Assembly (NCBI GenBank): GCA_025352685.1
Contig: JANXSN010000107.1
Location: forward strand, 1-64,000
DNA length: 64,000 nucleotides
Source of the DNA: Sphingomonadales bacterium
Lineage (GTDB): Bacteria; Pseudomonadota; Alphaproteobacteria; Sphingomonadales; Sphingomonadaceae
Direction of reading: 5' to 3'
Part shown: piece after piece, positions 27,825 through 36,749 of the stretch
Layout of the letters: every line of letters begins with the position of its first letter
How positions within the stretch are numbered: the stretch's first letter is position 1
Notes under the pieces: generated by a model
Told to the model about the DNA's origin: nothing
Databases searched by the model: none
The model's input: the letters and a program-made list of their open reading frames with translations, nothing else
Translations under genes and position numbers: made by a program

Positions 27825-27853
27825 GTTTCAGTTTGATGACATTTTGATGACAG
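27825..27853 (-). promoter_or_regulatory. Pho box of the pstS operon
   Basis: On the minus strand the sequence reads CTGTCAT CAAA ATGTCAT CAAA CTGAAAC: three 7-base direct repeats at an 11-base period. The first two are near-perfect matches to the PhoB consensus (CTGTCAT). It overlaps the last eight codons and stop of phoR and is 76 bases upstream of the pstS ATG. PhoB bound here should switch on pstSCAB-phoU-phoB. Confidence 0.85.
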
Positions 27854-29048
27854 ACGTTGGTATTACAGGGGGCAGTATTGCTACCGGCAACAAGATTGAC
27901 ACTGTCGTCCCGATTCCTGGCGTACTCGCAATGTCGAGCCGTCCCCGGTGTCGCTCGACGATATGTTTAACGATTGCCAGGCCGAGCCCTGTACCGCCCT
28001 GAGCACGACTGCGCCCGGGATCGACGCGATAAAATCGCTCGGTCAGGCGTGGCAAATGTTCAGCGGCAATGCCGTCTCCCTCGTCAGCTACCGAGAGGCA
28101 GATCAACGTTTCACCGTCACGGCGCAGGCCGATCGTGACAGGCGTACCGCGTTTCCCATATTTAAAAGCATTACCGACAAGATTGTGGATCACTTGCGAC
28201 AATTGTGTCGCGTCGCCTGTGACGGGCGGGATATCTTGCGCGATGGCGAGATGAAGGTCTGCTCTCGCCTGTCCGTCACTGTCTCGGAGGTCAGCCGTGA
28301 CTTCTTCGATTAACGTTCCCAATTGCACCGGTGTTTCGGGCAGACGATATTTGTCTGCTTCGATGCGGCTCAGCGAAATGAGATCATCGATCAAGCGCTG
28401 CATCCGCCGCGCCTCCTTCATCATGACAGATAGAAATCGCTCACGGACCTCGGGGTCGGCACCGGCGTTGTCGTCGTCGAGTGTTTCGATGAACCCGATG
28501 ATCGCAGCGAGCGGCGTGCGCAGTTCGTGACTCGAATTGGCGACAAAATCGACCCGAGCGCGCTCGGCGGCATAGCTTGTCGTTCGGTCGATCAGATGGA
28601 CGATCCGCCGCCCCGGCGCGATCGTCGCGACCTCCATCTGCACGCGCTGGTCCCGCCCTCCGAGGCCTACCAGCTCAGTGCTGCCGTCGCTGCCGGTGAG
28701 GGCGAGTCGTTCGGCTGCCGCCGGGTGACGAATTGCCAATCGAACATCCTCACCTAGAATATGCGTGCCCAAAAGGGCGAGCGCGGCGGCATTGGCGATA
28801 CGGACGCGACCGTCAACGACAAGCAGAACAGGTTCGGCGATCGCATCAATGACGGCGCGCTCGGAGGTTGCGACCGGCAGTATTGGGGGACGCTCGGCGG
28901 GGGCAGGGCGCTCCACGGGCTTAGTTGCGGTGACCGCGACGGCGGCGGTCCCGCTGATCAATATGACGGCAATTCGCGCATCAGGGATCACCGCTGCAAT
29001 GACGGCCGCCACACCAACGATCGATAACGCCACGATAATTCGGATCAT
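27828..29048 (-). CDS. phoR: Phosphate regulon sensor histidine kinase
   Basis: PhoR senses phosphate limitation through the Pst/PhoU complex and phosphorylates PhoB. The 406-residue protein has one or two N-terminal helices (residues ~3-45), a PAS-like domain (~62-155), and the HisKA domain with phospho-acceptor His174 (NSSHELRTPLAAI). A HATPase domain follows (N box around LVGNAFKYG, G boxes DEGDGIA and GGTGLGLAIVKHI). It lies upstream of pstS on the same strand; its last codons contain the Pho box. Confidence 0.96.
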   Translation of the reverse strand: MIRIIVALSIVGVAAVIAAVIPDARIAVILISGTAAVAVTATKPVERPAPAERPPILPVATSERAVIDAIAEPVLLVVDGRVRIANAAALALLGTHILGEDVRLAIRHPAAAERLALTGSDGSTELVGLGGRDQRVQMEVATIAPGRRIVHLIDRTTSYAAERARVDFVANSSHELRTPLAAIIGFIETLDDDNAGADPEVRERFLSVMMKEARRMQRLIDDLISLSRIEADKYRLPETPVQLGTLIEEVTADLRDSDGQARADLHLAIAQDIPPVTGDATQLSQVIHNLVGNAFKYGKRGTPVTIGLRRDGETLICLSVADEGDGIAAEHLPRLTERFYRVDPGRSRAQGGTGLGLAIVKHIVERHRGRLDIASTPGIGTTVSILLPVAILPPVIPTSVIKMSSN

Positions 29049-29203
29049 GCCAGCGTGTATCCCGAGCGGCCCGAATCATGCGGGCATAGTTTCCGACTAG
29101 TCGTGGAGTGCATCCATGTTAACCAATCATCATCGCCACATGGCTAAAAGGACCTTATGGAGCAGTTCTGCGTCCAAACGAAGACAGGCGGGCACTCGAA
29201 AAA

Positions 29204-29629
29204 ATGGCCGGACACGACGAGTTCGAGGACCAAAAGCCCGTAACCGACGGCACGGCCGACGGCACGGCCGACCGTCGCCACGTGCTTCGGCTCGGCGGGT
29301 TGGGTGTGGCGGCCGTTGTCACAATCCGTCCAGCCATTGCGCAAGCTGCAACCTCGGTTTTGGCTTGCCAGATTCCCGTTCCGGATGCCGCAAGGACGGG
29401 CAGCTACATTGCACCTGATGGTCAGGTAGTGCCTTCGGGTACGGTGGGCGCTTTTCCGGGTGCCTCCGGGCCCCTCAAGGGTCCTGACGTCAAGGCGGCT
29501 CTCAGTGGACGCTCCTTCCCCGGTGCCGACCCGGCGCAGGGCCAAGCTTGGACCAACTACATCCGTCGCCTCCAGCATGGGCAGAGCGGCTTCACATGCT
29601 ACGCCTCGCTCCAGACGCCCGGGCGCTGA
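29204..29629 (+). CDS. Small Tat-exported protein, candidate substrate of the HprK/PqqD system
   Basis: This 141-residue protein has a polar N-terminus with a twin arginine followed by a hydrophobic stretch ending in an AQA-like cleavage site (DRRHVLRLGGLGVAAVV...AIAQA), typical of Tat export. The mature part (~90 residues) is rich in Gly, Ser and Pro, with a repeated SGxSFPGADP-like flavour, and has two cysteines. I know no named family. It ends 10 bases before the PqqD-like gene and so heads a tight four-gene operon. This makes it the best candidate for the peptide or protein the operon modifies. A 12-base tandem repeat (GACGGCACGGCC, twice) lies near its start. Confidence 0.7.
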   Translation: MAGHDEFEDQKPVTDGTADGTADRRHVLRLGGLGVAAVVTIRPAIAQAATSVLACQIPVPDAARTGSYIAPDGQVVPSGTVGAFPGASGPLKGPDVKAALSGRSFPGADPAQGQAWTNYIRRLQHGQSGFTCYASLQTPGR

Positions 29630-29639
29630 GTAAACGCCT

Positions 29640-29888
29640 GTGACGTTCCGTGCGCCCGCTGCAGGCGTACTGCGTGCTGTACGGCTTGATGCGATGACCG
29701 CGCTTTACGACCGTCGTTCGGGTACGACCCATCTTGTCGCCGAGGTCGTGCCAGCGATCCTCGAGGCGCTTGGTGCCGGCGACGCCGATGTCGACGCGCT
29801 GGCACTGCGGCTTGATACGACTGAGTACGCCGCGCTGACCGAACGGCTTGATGAACTCGCTGTCACTGGACTGGTCGAACGCCTGTGA
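29640..29888 (+). CDS. HPr-rel-A system PqqD-family protein
   Basis: This 82-residue protein has the PqqD/RRE pattern: a short N-terminal strand pair (VRLDAMTALYDRRSGTTHLV), then helices and a compact winged-helix end (YAALTERLDELAVTGLVERL). PqqD-like domains bind leader or substrate peptides for modifying enzymes. The start is GTG 29640. Its stop overlaps the start of the HprK-related kinase (GTGA), so the two are coupled. This matches the PqqD-like member described with HprK-related kinase A. Confidence 0.82.
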   Translation: MTFRAPAAGVLRAVRLDAMTALYDRRSGTTHLVAEVVPAILEALGAGDADVDALALRLDTTEYAALTERLDELAVTGLVERL

Positions 29889-30742
29889 AGTACTGTTTCG
29901 ACGTTCAAGTTGGGCCGGTTGCATTTCGAATCGGTGCTGCTTGGCGCGCACCAATCGCGGCGATGGAAGCGCTGTACCGCGACTATCCCAAACCGCAGGG
30001 CGTGCCTGATTTTACTGTCAGGCTTGAACCAGCGCGACCGTGGCGTCGCTGGTTACGACCTTCAGTCGCCATTGCCGGAGACTTTACCTTGCCCGAGGCC
30101 GCTCCCCTACCGCTTCGCCTCGGCTTGCTCGCCGCGGAAATGGGGATGAACCTGCAACTTGCGCTTGGCGAACGCCGTTTTCTTTTGCTTCACGCCGCCA
30201 GCGTCGAACGTCAGGGTCGCGCTCTCATCTTGACTGGCGAAAGTGGCGCGGGCAAATCGACGCTCGCAACACTGCTGGGTGCGGATAGCTGGCGCTTTAT
30301 GGGCGATGAATTTGCGCTCATCGAACCAGCGACTGGCATGGTGTACCCGTTCCCGCGTCCGTCGAGCTTGAAAAATGCTTCAATCGAAGCCGCATCGGCA
30401 GCGATTGATCCTCAACGCTTTGGCCCTGTCTTGGAAAATACGCCCAAGGGTCGCATTCGCCATGTCGTGCCGCCCGCCGATGCCATCGCCGGTATGGCGA
30501 CCGCTGCCACGCCTGCGCTGGTGTTGTTCCCACGCTTCGGCCTACCCGAGGCAGCGCGGTCCGTTGCGCCGAGCGAAGCATTTGTGCGACTTACGCAAGC
30601 CTCGACGAACTATGTGGCGCTTGGTGAAGCCGGGTTCTGCGCGCTGACGAGGCTGGTTGAAACTGTGCCATCAGTGGCTGTCGACTATCCGGATATGGCG
30701 ACGGCACTGCGCTTGATCGACAGTCTGTGGGCCGCGTTGTGA
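29885..30742 (+). CDS. HprK-related kinase A
   Basis: The 285-residue protein shows the fold of the C-terminal part of HPr kinase/phosphorylase. It has the P-loop GESGAGKST at residues 118-126, MGDEFALIEP as a Walker B-like strand, and a KGRIRHVVPP segment. It lacks the N-terminal domain of true HprK and the phosphotransfer system is not nearby, so the substrate is probably not HPr. Relatives encoded with PqqD and a nucleotidyltransferase are grouped as HprK-related kinase A. In some lasso-peptide clusters a related kinase phosphorylates the peptide's C-terminus. Here a peptide or protein target is inferred. Confidence 0.85.
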   Translation: MKYCFDVQVGPVAFRIGAAWRAPIAAMEALYRDYPKPQGVPDFTVRLEPARPWRRWLRPSVAIAGDFTLPEAAPLPLRLGLLAAEMGMNLQLALGERRFLLLHAASVERQGRALILTGESGAGKSTLATLLGADSWRFMGDEFALIEPATGMVYPFPRPSSLKNASIEAASAAIDPQRFGPVLENTPKGRIRHVVPPADAIAGMATAATPALVLFPRFGLPEAARSVAPSEAFVRLTQASTNYVALGEAGFCALTRLVETVPSVAVDYPDMATALRLIDSLWAAL

Positions 30743-31734
30743 GCGCCGCAGCGCTCGTGGCTTTATTGGTTGAACCGTCAGGGGCGTCGGACCTCGATAC
30801 CGGTGCCTGGAAAGCAATCCTGTGCGCGGCTCGCGCCGAACGGTTGCTGGGCAGCCTTGCGTGTCGTCTCAATAACTTTGACGTGCCCGACGGTGTTGCG
30901 TCGGTACTCAATAGCGCGCGGCTCGATGCCAAGATTGGGCGGACTGCGGCGTTGTGGGAAGCTGAAATGGCACGGCGCGCGCTGGCGCCGCTTGGCATTC
31001 CACTCGTGCTGCTGAAGGGAACGGCTTATGTTTCGGCCGGATTGAGCGCTGGGCATGGACGCACTATCGGCGACCTCGACATCCTCGTCCCCCGCGATCG
31101 GCTAGTTGATGTCGAGACGGCGTTGCTCGAGGCAGGGTGGGAGTGGGTAAAGCCTGACGCTTATGACGATGCCTATTATCGCCGTTGGATGCATGAGTTG
31201 CCCCCCTTGATCCACCGCGATCGCGATCGGATGATCGACGTGCATCACACGATTTTGCCGCTGACCGCTCGTCCACATCCTGATGCGGAAGAACTGATCG
31301 CGCAGAGCCTGACCCTCGAGAACGGTCTGCGCGTGCTGTCGCCGGAGGACATGGTCGTTCACGCAGCGGCGCATCTCTTGGCGGATGGCGACTTGGGTGG
31401 GGGGTTGCGCAACCTATGGGACATCGACTGTCTCGTTGGAGAATTCAGTGACAAGGGGTTTGTCAGACGGTTGCGCGACCGCGCAAAATTGCACGGACTG
31501 TCAAAGGCCGTCGATTTGGCCTTACGATTACGCCAAGACGTCTTTGTCGAAGTCGACTCCGGTCATCGTCGAGTTAACTCCTTTTATGCCGCACGTCTGC
31601 TTGCTCGCGACGGCTGGGGTCGTCCGACGCGCCCGTTGCTGCGCTTCGTCTTTTACGTTCGCTCGCATTGGCTTCGGATGCCGCCTCTGATGCTGGCGCG
31701 GCATTTGTGGATCAAGTGGCGCAAAGCGTCCTGA
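30739..31734 (+). CDS. Nucleotidyltransferase family protein (NTP_transf_5 type)
   Basis: The 331-residue protein has the nucleotidyltransferase-beta core: LLKGTAYVSAGL, then GRTIGDLDILVPRDRL, where the Asp-x-Asp pair binds metal, and further IDVHHTILP and VVHAAAHLLADGDLGGGLRNLWDID motifs of the PF14907 family. I chose GTG 30739 because it overlaps the kinase stop (GTGA); GTG 30727 is also in frame. Its stop lies 23 bases inside the convergent gph gene. It may add a nucleotide or phosphate group to the product of the upstream genes; the substrate is unknown. Confidence 0.83.
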   Translation: MSAAALVALLVEPSGASDLDTGAWKAILCAARAERLLGSLACRLNNFDVPDGVASVLNSARLDAKIGRTAALWEAEMARRALAPLGIPLVLLKGTAYVSAGLSAGHGRTIGDLDILVPRDRLVDVETALLEAGWEWVKPDAYDDAYYRRWMHELPPLIHRDRDRMIDVHHTILPLTARPHPDAEELIAQSLTLENGLRVLSPEDMVVHAAAHLLADGDLGGGLRNLWDIDCLVGEFSDKGFVRRLRDRAKLHGLSKAVDLALRLRQDVFVEVDSGHRRVNSFYAARLLARDGWGRPTRPLLRFVFYVRSHWLRMPPLMLARHLWIKWRKAS

Positions 31735-32392
31735 GAGTCGGGATCAATTCATCATACCGGTTGATGATTGCATCGGCGCAGAGCTCCTCAACGGGTTGCA
31801 GCAGGAACCCGAACGAAACGGCGATATTGGGCACGTTTGCGTTCTTTGCAGCCATCATATCGTCAATCGAGTCGCCGATGAATGCGGCCCTGCCGCCACC
31901 CGACCGTGCGACCATTTCCAGGATCGGGTCGCCTGCGGGTTTGGCTTTGCCCGGCCCGAGCGTGTCGCCGCCGATCACCGTCGCGAACCGGTCGATCAAA
32001 CCCAGATCGGTCAGCAGCTTTCGCGCCAGGTTCTCGAATTTGTTCGTGACCACGGCCGTTTTCACGCCGAGCCCGTCAAGCGCGTCCAGTGCTGCCAACG
32101 CGCCCGGGAACGGGCGCGAATAGGTTGAGATGTTTGCTTCGTAATAGCCTAGCATCGCCTTGTAGTAGCTTCGGAATTCCAGCGCCTCGCAACCGCCGGT
32201 CGTCGCGAATCCGTGTTGCAGCATGACCTTGGCGCCGCCGCCGATCATCGTTTTGACGGTTTCGGGAATCAGCGCAGGCCGGCCGGCCTCCTTCAACGTG
32301 TAATTTACCGCCGCCGCCAAATCGCCTGACGTATCAATAAGCGTACCGTCGAGGTCGAAACCAACGATGTCGAAAGGAAAGTCTGCCATCAC
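31712..32392 (-). CDS. gph: Phosphoglycolate phosphatase
   Basis: This 226-residue HAD-family hydrolase removes phosphate from 2-phosphoglycolate, a by-product of DNA repair and oxygenation. Motif I is FDLDGTLIDT (nucleophile and acid Asp), motif II VVTNK, motif III KPAGDP, and motif IV GDSIDDM. The helical cap lies between residues ~20 and 90. ATG 32392 or the next ATG starts it. glmU is divergent, 78 bases away. Confidence 0.88.
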   Translation of the reverse strand: MMADFPFDIVGFDLDGTLIDTSGDLAAAVNYTLKEAGRPALIPETVKTMIGGGAKVMLQHGFATTGGCEALEFRSYYKAMLGYYEANISTYSRPFPGALAALDALDGLGVKTAVVTNKFENLARKLLTDLGLIDRFATVIGGDTLGPGKAKPAGDPILEMVARSGGGRAAFIGDSIDDMMAAKNANVPNIAVSFGFLLQPVEELCADAIINRYDELIPTLRTLCAT

Positions 32393-32470
32393 AACTCCCC
32401 TTCGGCGAAGAGGCTGGCAGTGGCAAGCCGGCAGGGCTAAACGCGCTCGAACTTAGAATGGAGAAGCATT

Positions 32471-33817
32471 TTGCGGCAAGTTGCGATCGTAATTCTGGCG
32501 GCCGGCCAAGGCACGCGCATGAAGTCGGACCTCCACAAGGTTTTGCATCCCATTGCCGGTCGACCGATGTTGTTACATCTGCTTGCAAGCGCCGCCGAAA
32601 TTTCACCTGCCCATATTGTCGTGATCGCCGGTGCGCAGCGCGAACAAATCGAAGCTGCAGTCGAACCACTAGGCGTTCAGGTCGTCGTTCAGGCCGAGCA
32701 ACTCGGAACAGGCCATGCCGTGCTGCAGGCACAAGAAGCGCTCGCCGATTTCGACGGCGATGTGCTCATCCTTTACGGCGATGTCCCCTTGGTGCGCGCC
32801 GGAACAATGGAGCGGATGCTCGAACGGCTGCGCGACAAAGACGCTCCGCCTGCCGTTGTGCTCGGGTTTCGTCCTGCCGATCCTGCTGCTTATGGCCGCA
32901 TCGTCAGTGATGATAATCGGACCATCGCCAAGATGGTCGAATTCAAGGACGCGACCCCCGCGGAGCGGCGAGTGAATCTGTGCAACTCCGGTCTGATGGC
33001 AGTCAAGAGCAGCGATTTGTTCACGCTCCTCGCCCAAGTCGGCAACGATAATGCGGCAGCCGAATACTATTTACCTGACATCGTCATGCACGCGCTCGAT
33101 CGGGGCCGGGTCAGCGCCTTTATCGAAACCGCCGCGGCCGAGGTTGCTGGGGTAAACAGTCGCGCCGAGCTGGCGGCGGTCGAGGCTTATTGGCAGGCTG
33201 CGCGGCGGACCGAAGTGATGACCAGCGGCGCAACCCTGATAGTCCCTGAAACGGTTTGGTTTGCCTGGGACACACAGGTCGGCCGCGACGTCGTTCTCGA
33301 ACCGAATATCTACTTCGGTCCTGGCGTTACCCTGGCCGATAAGGTGACGATCCGTGCCTTCAGCCATCTCGAGGGAGCCACTATCGGTAAGGGTGCCGAA
33401 GTCGGTCCGTTCGCGCGCCTTCGCCCCGGTACCGTGCTTGGTGAAAAGGCCAAGGTCGGCAATTTCGTCGAGATAAAGAAAACGACGATGGGTCCAGGCG
33501 CCAAGGCCAACCATCTGACATATCTTGGTGACGCCAACGTCGGCGCAGGCGCCAACGTCGGCGCAGGAACGATTACCTGCAACTATGATGGCTTCTTCAA
33601 GCACAAGACCGAGATCGGCGCCGGTGCGTTTGTCGGATCCAACAGCGCGCTGGTCGCGCCCGTCACGATCGGCGCTGGTGCGATCGTTGCCGCAGGAAGT
33701 GTGATCACGGCTGACGTCGCGCCCGACGCTCTGGCTGTCGCCCGCGGCAAACAAGAATCCAAACCCGGATGGGCAAGGGGTTTTCGCACGATGATGGGCG
33801 CTCGCAAAAAATCATGA
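32471..33817 (+). CDS. glmU: Bifunctional UDP-GlcNAc pyrophosphorylase / glucosamine-1-P acetyltransferase
   Basis: GlmU makes UDP-N-acetylglucosamine for peptidoglycan and lipid A in two steps. The N-terminal uridylyltransferase has LAAGQGTRMKS (residues ~8-18), KVLHPIAGRPM and GDVPL. The C-terminal left-handed beta-helix acetyltransferase follows from about residue 245 (GPGVTLADKVTI, GPFARLRPGT, NFVEIKKTT, GAGTITCNYDG). The start is TTG at 32471, supported by GGAGAAG just upstream. glmS, the preceding step of the pathway, is 480 bases downstream. Confidence 0.96.
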   Translation: MRQVAIVILAAGQGTRMKSDLHKVLHPIAGRPMLLHLLASAAEISPAHIVVIAGAQREQIEAAVEPLGVQVVVQAEQLGTGHAVLQAQEALADFDGDVLILYGDVPLVRAGTMERMLERLRDKDAPPAVVLGFRPADPAAYGRIVSDDNRTIAKMVEFKDATPAERRVNLCNSGLMAVKSSDLFTLLAQVGNDNAAAEYYLPDIVMHALDRGRVSAFIETAAAEVAGVNSRAELAAVEAYWQAARRTEVMTSGATLIVPETVWFAWDTQVGRDVVLEPNIYFGPGVTLADKVTIRAFSHLEGATIGKGAEVGPFARLRPGTVLGEKAKVGNFVEIKKTTMGPGAKANHLTYLGDANVGAGANVGAGTITCNYDGFFKHKTEIGAGAFVGSNSALVAPVTIGAGAIVAAGSVITADVAPDALAVARGKQESKPGWARGFRTMMGARKKS

Positions 33818-33842
33818 TACGATATCATCAGATGATTTCGGC

Positions 33843-34021
33843 ATGCCGCGCGGTGTCTGGCAGACATACCCGATGATGACGTCAAGTGGCTTGACGAACT
33901 TTCTCGCCAGCACGGCAAGTCTTGCGCGTCAGCCGTGCGCAACGCTGTGTCGGCATTTTGTCACTACGAAGACAAGGCGGCCATGGATCGAACCTCGGCG
34001 CACGAGTCGCGCCTCGATTAG
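33843..34021 (+). pseudogene. RHH antitoxin remnant (VapB-like)
   Basis: From about 33864 one frame reads DIPDDDVKWLDELSRQHGKSCASAVRNAVSAF, the ribbon-helix-helix pattern of plasmid-type antitoxins. The in-frame ATG opening (MPR-) at 33843 is in another frame, so at least one indel separates start from domain. The frame ends early at a TAG (34019-34021), before the toxin-binding tail. It is followed by remnants of a PIN toxin. Confidence 0.6.
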
Positions 34022-34073
34022 CCGAATGACATGGATCGAAGTTCCTGCCGGTGCCCCCGACGCCGCCCGCTGT

Positions 34074-34279
34074 GGAACCGAAGCGTTTCTTCGCCGGTTT
34101 GCGGTGAGAGAAATCGGCGAGGAGGTGTCGCATCGATCCGTCATCAGCGCCGGACGCTCAAAACGCCAGGCGCGATCATTTTTGCTTGTGCACAAGTGCG
34201 TGGGCGTATCTCCGTGACGCGCAATACCAAAGACTTCCCGGCGAAAACACCGGGTATACCCGTTCTGTATCAACTCTAG
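34074..34279 (+). pseudogene. PIN-domain toxin remnant (VapC-like)
   Basis: Two frames hold pieces of a VapC-type ribonuclease. One has EAFLRRFAVREIGEEVSHRSV at about 34074-34145. The other has RTLKTPGAIIFACAQVRGRISVTRNTKDFPAKTPGIPVLY up to the TAG at 34277-34279. The conserved Asp of the LPDAII motif is replaced (TPGAII). The N-terminal third with the first catalytic Asp is missing. The pair lies between glmU and glmS, so this is a dead toxin-antitoxin insertion. Confidence 0.65.
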
Positions 34280-34297
34280 AAAAGGTTAGTATCAGCC

Positions 34298-36121
34298 ATG
34301 TGCGGCATTATCGGTATCGTCGGGCGCGAAAATGTAGCTGATCGGCTGCTCGATGGGCTCAAACGGATGGAATATCGCGGGTATGATTCCGCCGGGATCT
34401 GTACAGTTGAGAACAACCAGCTGATCAGACGCCGCGCGGAAGGCAAGTTGGTTAATCTGGCGCGTGTCCTTGCTGGCGACCCGGCGCCGGGGACGACCGG
34501 TATTGCACATACGCGTTGGGCAACGCACGGCGTGCCGAATACTGCGAATGCACACCCCCATGCGACGCAGGAAGTTGCATTGGTTCACAACGGGATTATC
34601 GAAAATTTCAAGACCTTGCGCGAAGAATTGGAAGGACGGGGGCGGGTCTTCGAAAGTCAGACCGATACAGAAGTTGTCGCGCATCTGGTCAGCGAACAGG
34701 TGGAGGCTGGCAAGTCGCCGCAGGACGCAGTGAAGGCAGTGCTTCCAAGATTGCGCGGCGCTTTTGCGCTTGCCATTGCGTTCCGCCAACATCCCGAAAT
34801 GCTGATCGGCGCCCGACTGGGTTCGCCGCTGGTCGTAGGGTTTGGTGAGGGCGAGACCTATCTTGGCTCGGATGCGCTTGCGCTCGCGCCGCTAACCCAG
34901 CGGATCGCTTACCTTGAGGAGGGCGATTGGGTTGTCATTACCCGAGGCGGTGCCGAGATATTTGACGTCGAAAACAATCATGTAAAGCGCGATACCACCT
35001 TGTCGGGCGTGTCGGCGGCGTTGATGGAAAAGGGAAAATTCCGTCACTTCATGCTCAAGGAAATTTACGAACAGCCTACGGTCTTGGCTCAGACCTTGCG
35101 CAGCTACCTGCGACCGCTCGAGGACCAAGTTGGTCTGCCCCAGATGGGCTTCGATCTGTCTTCCATCGACCGCGTCGTCATCGTGGGATGTGGCACCGCT
35201 TCTTATGTCGGGATGATCGGGAAATACTGGATCGAACAGCTGGCGCGCGTCCCTGTCGAGGTCGATGTCGCCTCCGAATACCGCTACCGCGACCCTGTTC
35301 TGCTTCCCAACATGCTGGGAGTCGTCGTGTCGCAATCCGGGGAAACGGCGGACACGTTGGCGGCGCTGCGTCATATGAAGAAAGGTGGTCTGACCACAGC
35401 GGGGATCATTAATGTGCCGACCAGCAGCATGGCCCGCGAGGTCGACCTGTTGCTCCCAACCCATGCTGGCCCCGAAATCGGGGTTGCCTCGACCAAGGCT
35501 TTCACGTGTCAGTTGGCGGTCATGGCGGCGCTCGCGGTCAATCTTGCACGCGCCAAGGGTAAGCTGTCCGGACCCCAAGAGCGCGAGATCGTCCACCACC
35601 TGACTGAAGTGCCTGCCGCAATCAATGCCGCGCTCAGCCACGACGCCGAGATCGAGGCGGTGGCGGGATCGATCGCGAGCGCGCGCGATGTCCTCTACCT
35701 TGGGCGTGGTCAGGACTACCCTCTCGCTCTTGAGGGGGCGCTCAAGCTCAAGGAAATCAGCTATATTCATGCTGAAGGGTATGCGTCTGGTGAGATGAAG
35801 CATGGTCCCATTGCGCTCATCGATGAAAACGTTCCGCTAATCGTCATCGCGCCATCCGGGCCGCTGTTCGAAAAGACGGTGAGCAACATGCACGAAGCGA
35901 TGGCGCGCGGCGCGAAAGTGGTCCTTATCAGCGATGCAGAGGGAATTGCAGAGGCTGGCGGCGACGCCATGGCGACGATCGAAATGCCGAAGGTTCACCC
36001 GTTGATTTCACCGCTCGTGTACGCTGTTCCCATACAGTTGCTGGCCTATCACGTCGCGGTAGCAAAGGGCACCGACGTCGATCAGCCGCGCAATTTGGCA
36101 AAGTCGGTGACGGTGGAGTGA
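34298..36121 (+). CDS. glmS: Glutamine--fructose-6-phosphate aminotransferase (isomerizing)
   Basis: GlmS makes glucosamine-6-phosphate from fructose-6-phosphate and glutamine, the entry to amino sugar synthesis. The 607-residue protein starts MCGIIGIVG, with Cys2 as the glutaminase nucleophile. It has the HTRWATHG and NGIIEN motifs, then two SIS sugar-isomerase domains (CGTASYVGM, VSQSGETADT, GPEIGVASTKAFT) and ends DVDQPRNLAKSVTVE. The length is standard. With glmU it gives two of the steps of UDP-GlcNAc synthesis. Confidence 0.97.
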   Translation: MCGIIGIVGRENVADRLLDGLKRMEYRGYDSAGICTVENNQLIRRRAEGKLVNLARVLAGDPAPGTTGIAHTRWATHGVPNTANAHPHATQEVALVHNGIIENFKTLREELEGRGRVFESQTDTEVVAHLVSEQVEAGKSPQDAVKAVLPRLRGAFALAIAFRQHPEMLIGARLGSPLVVGFGEGETYLGSDALALAPLTQRIAYLEEGDWVVITRGGAEIFDVENNHVKRDTTLSGVSAALMEKGKFRHFMLKEIYEQPTVLAQTLRSYLRPLEDQVGLPQMGFDLSSIDRVVIVGCGTASYVGMIGKYWIEQLARVPVEVDVASEYRYRDPVLLPNMLGVVVSQSGETADTLAALRHMKKGGLTTAGIINVPTSSMAREVDLLLPTHAGPEIGVASTKAFTCQLAVMAALAVNLARAKGKLSGPQEREIVHHLTEVPAAINAALSHDAEIEAVAGSIASARDVLYLGRGQDYPLALEGALKLKEISYIHAEGYASGEMKHGPIALIDENVPLIVIAPSGPLFEKTVSNMHEAMARGAKVVLISDAEGIAEAGGDAMATIEMPKVHPLISPLVYAVPIQLLAYHVAVAKGTDVDQPRNLAKSVTVE

Positions 36122-36749
36122 CGGCAACCGGTGGCTGCTGCTCCTGCAGCGGATCAAAACAGGTGTTCCCAACGACATCAAGAACCTCCGTCACGGTTTG
36201 GTTGTTACACACAGAATTCCCAAGGGGTTTGGCGAACGGTGAGAGTGAATGGCGCTGGCAGCGGAGGAACGGCGTGGCACTGCCAACAGGATGGCTGCGG
36301 CGCGCATGATGCCGGTCTGCCACGCGAGGCGGCGACTGCTATCACCTATTCGACAGCTGCGGATCGGCAATGGGACGCCACTTACGAACTCGGCATGCGC
36401 ACGACGGCTGCGGCACCTGCAATCGCGATGAAGACTCCGATTGCGGCAACATCTCCTTGCCTTTGGCGGCAGCCAGCGCAACGTCGGGGTTCAATGTACG
36501 GCAATTTCGGCTTGATCTCTTGCTCTGTTGCTTCTCTTCGTCGCGACCATCTTGGTCGCCATTGGGCAGAACGCCACTCATCGCTCTGTTCAGGTGCGCC
36601 AAGCCAGCTCTGCAGGTCAGAGCGCTGGTGCAACGATCATGCCGTTTGACGGTCAAAACAGGGAAACGGCACGCCCGCCACGTGATCAAGGACGCGTTCC
36701 GCTTGCCCGGACTACCCTTCACACCCTAGGGTTGGCACAGGGGGCGTGC
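36122..36749. other. Gene-free stretch after glmS
   Basis: About 630 bases. The frame of the downstream transporter is open upstream to 36528 but has no homology there, and no other frame on either strand resembles a protein family. I see no terminator with a T-run and no repeat; the promoter of the MHS transporter should lie near its end. Confidence 0.5.

Noticed and set aside
33300-33600. Short repeats in glmU (GGCGCAGG / GCCAACGTCGG)
   Set aside because: These encode the hexapeptide turns of the beta-helix acetyltransferase domain and need no other explanation.
34260-34300. glmS ribozyme upstream of glmS
   Set aside because: That ribozyme is known from Gram-positive bacteria, and no matching core is seen in the short leader; the region is the end of the vapC remnant.
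36191-36481. Minus-strand frame after glmS
   Set aside because: No ribosome site, no homology and a composition like other shadow frames.
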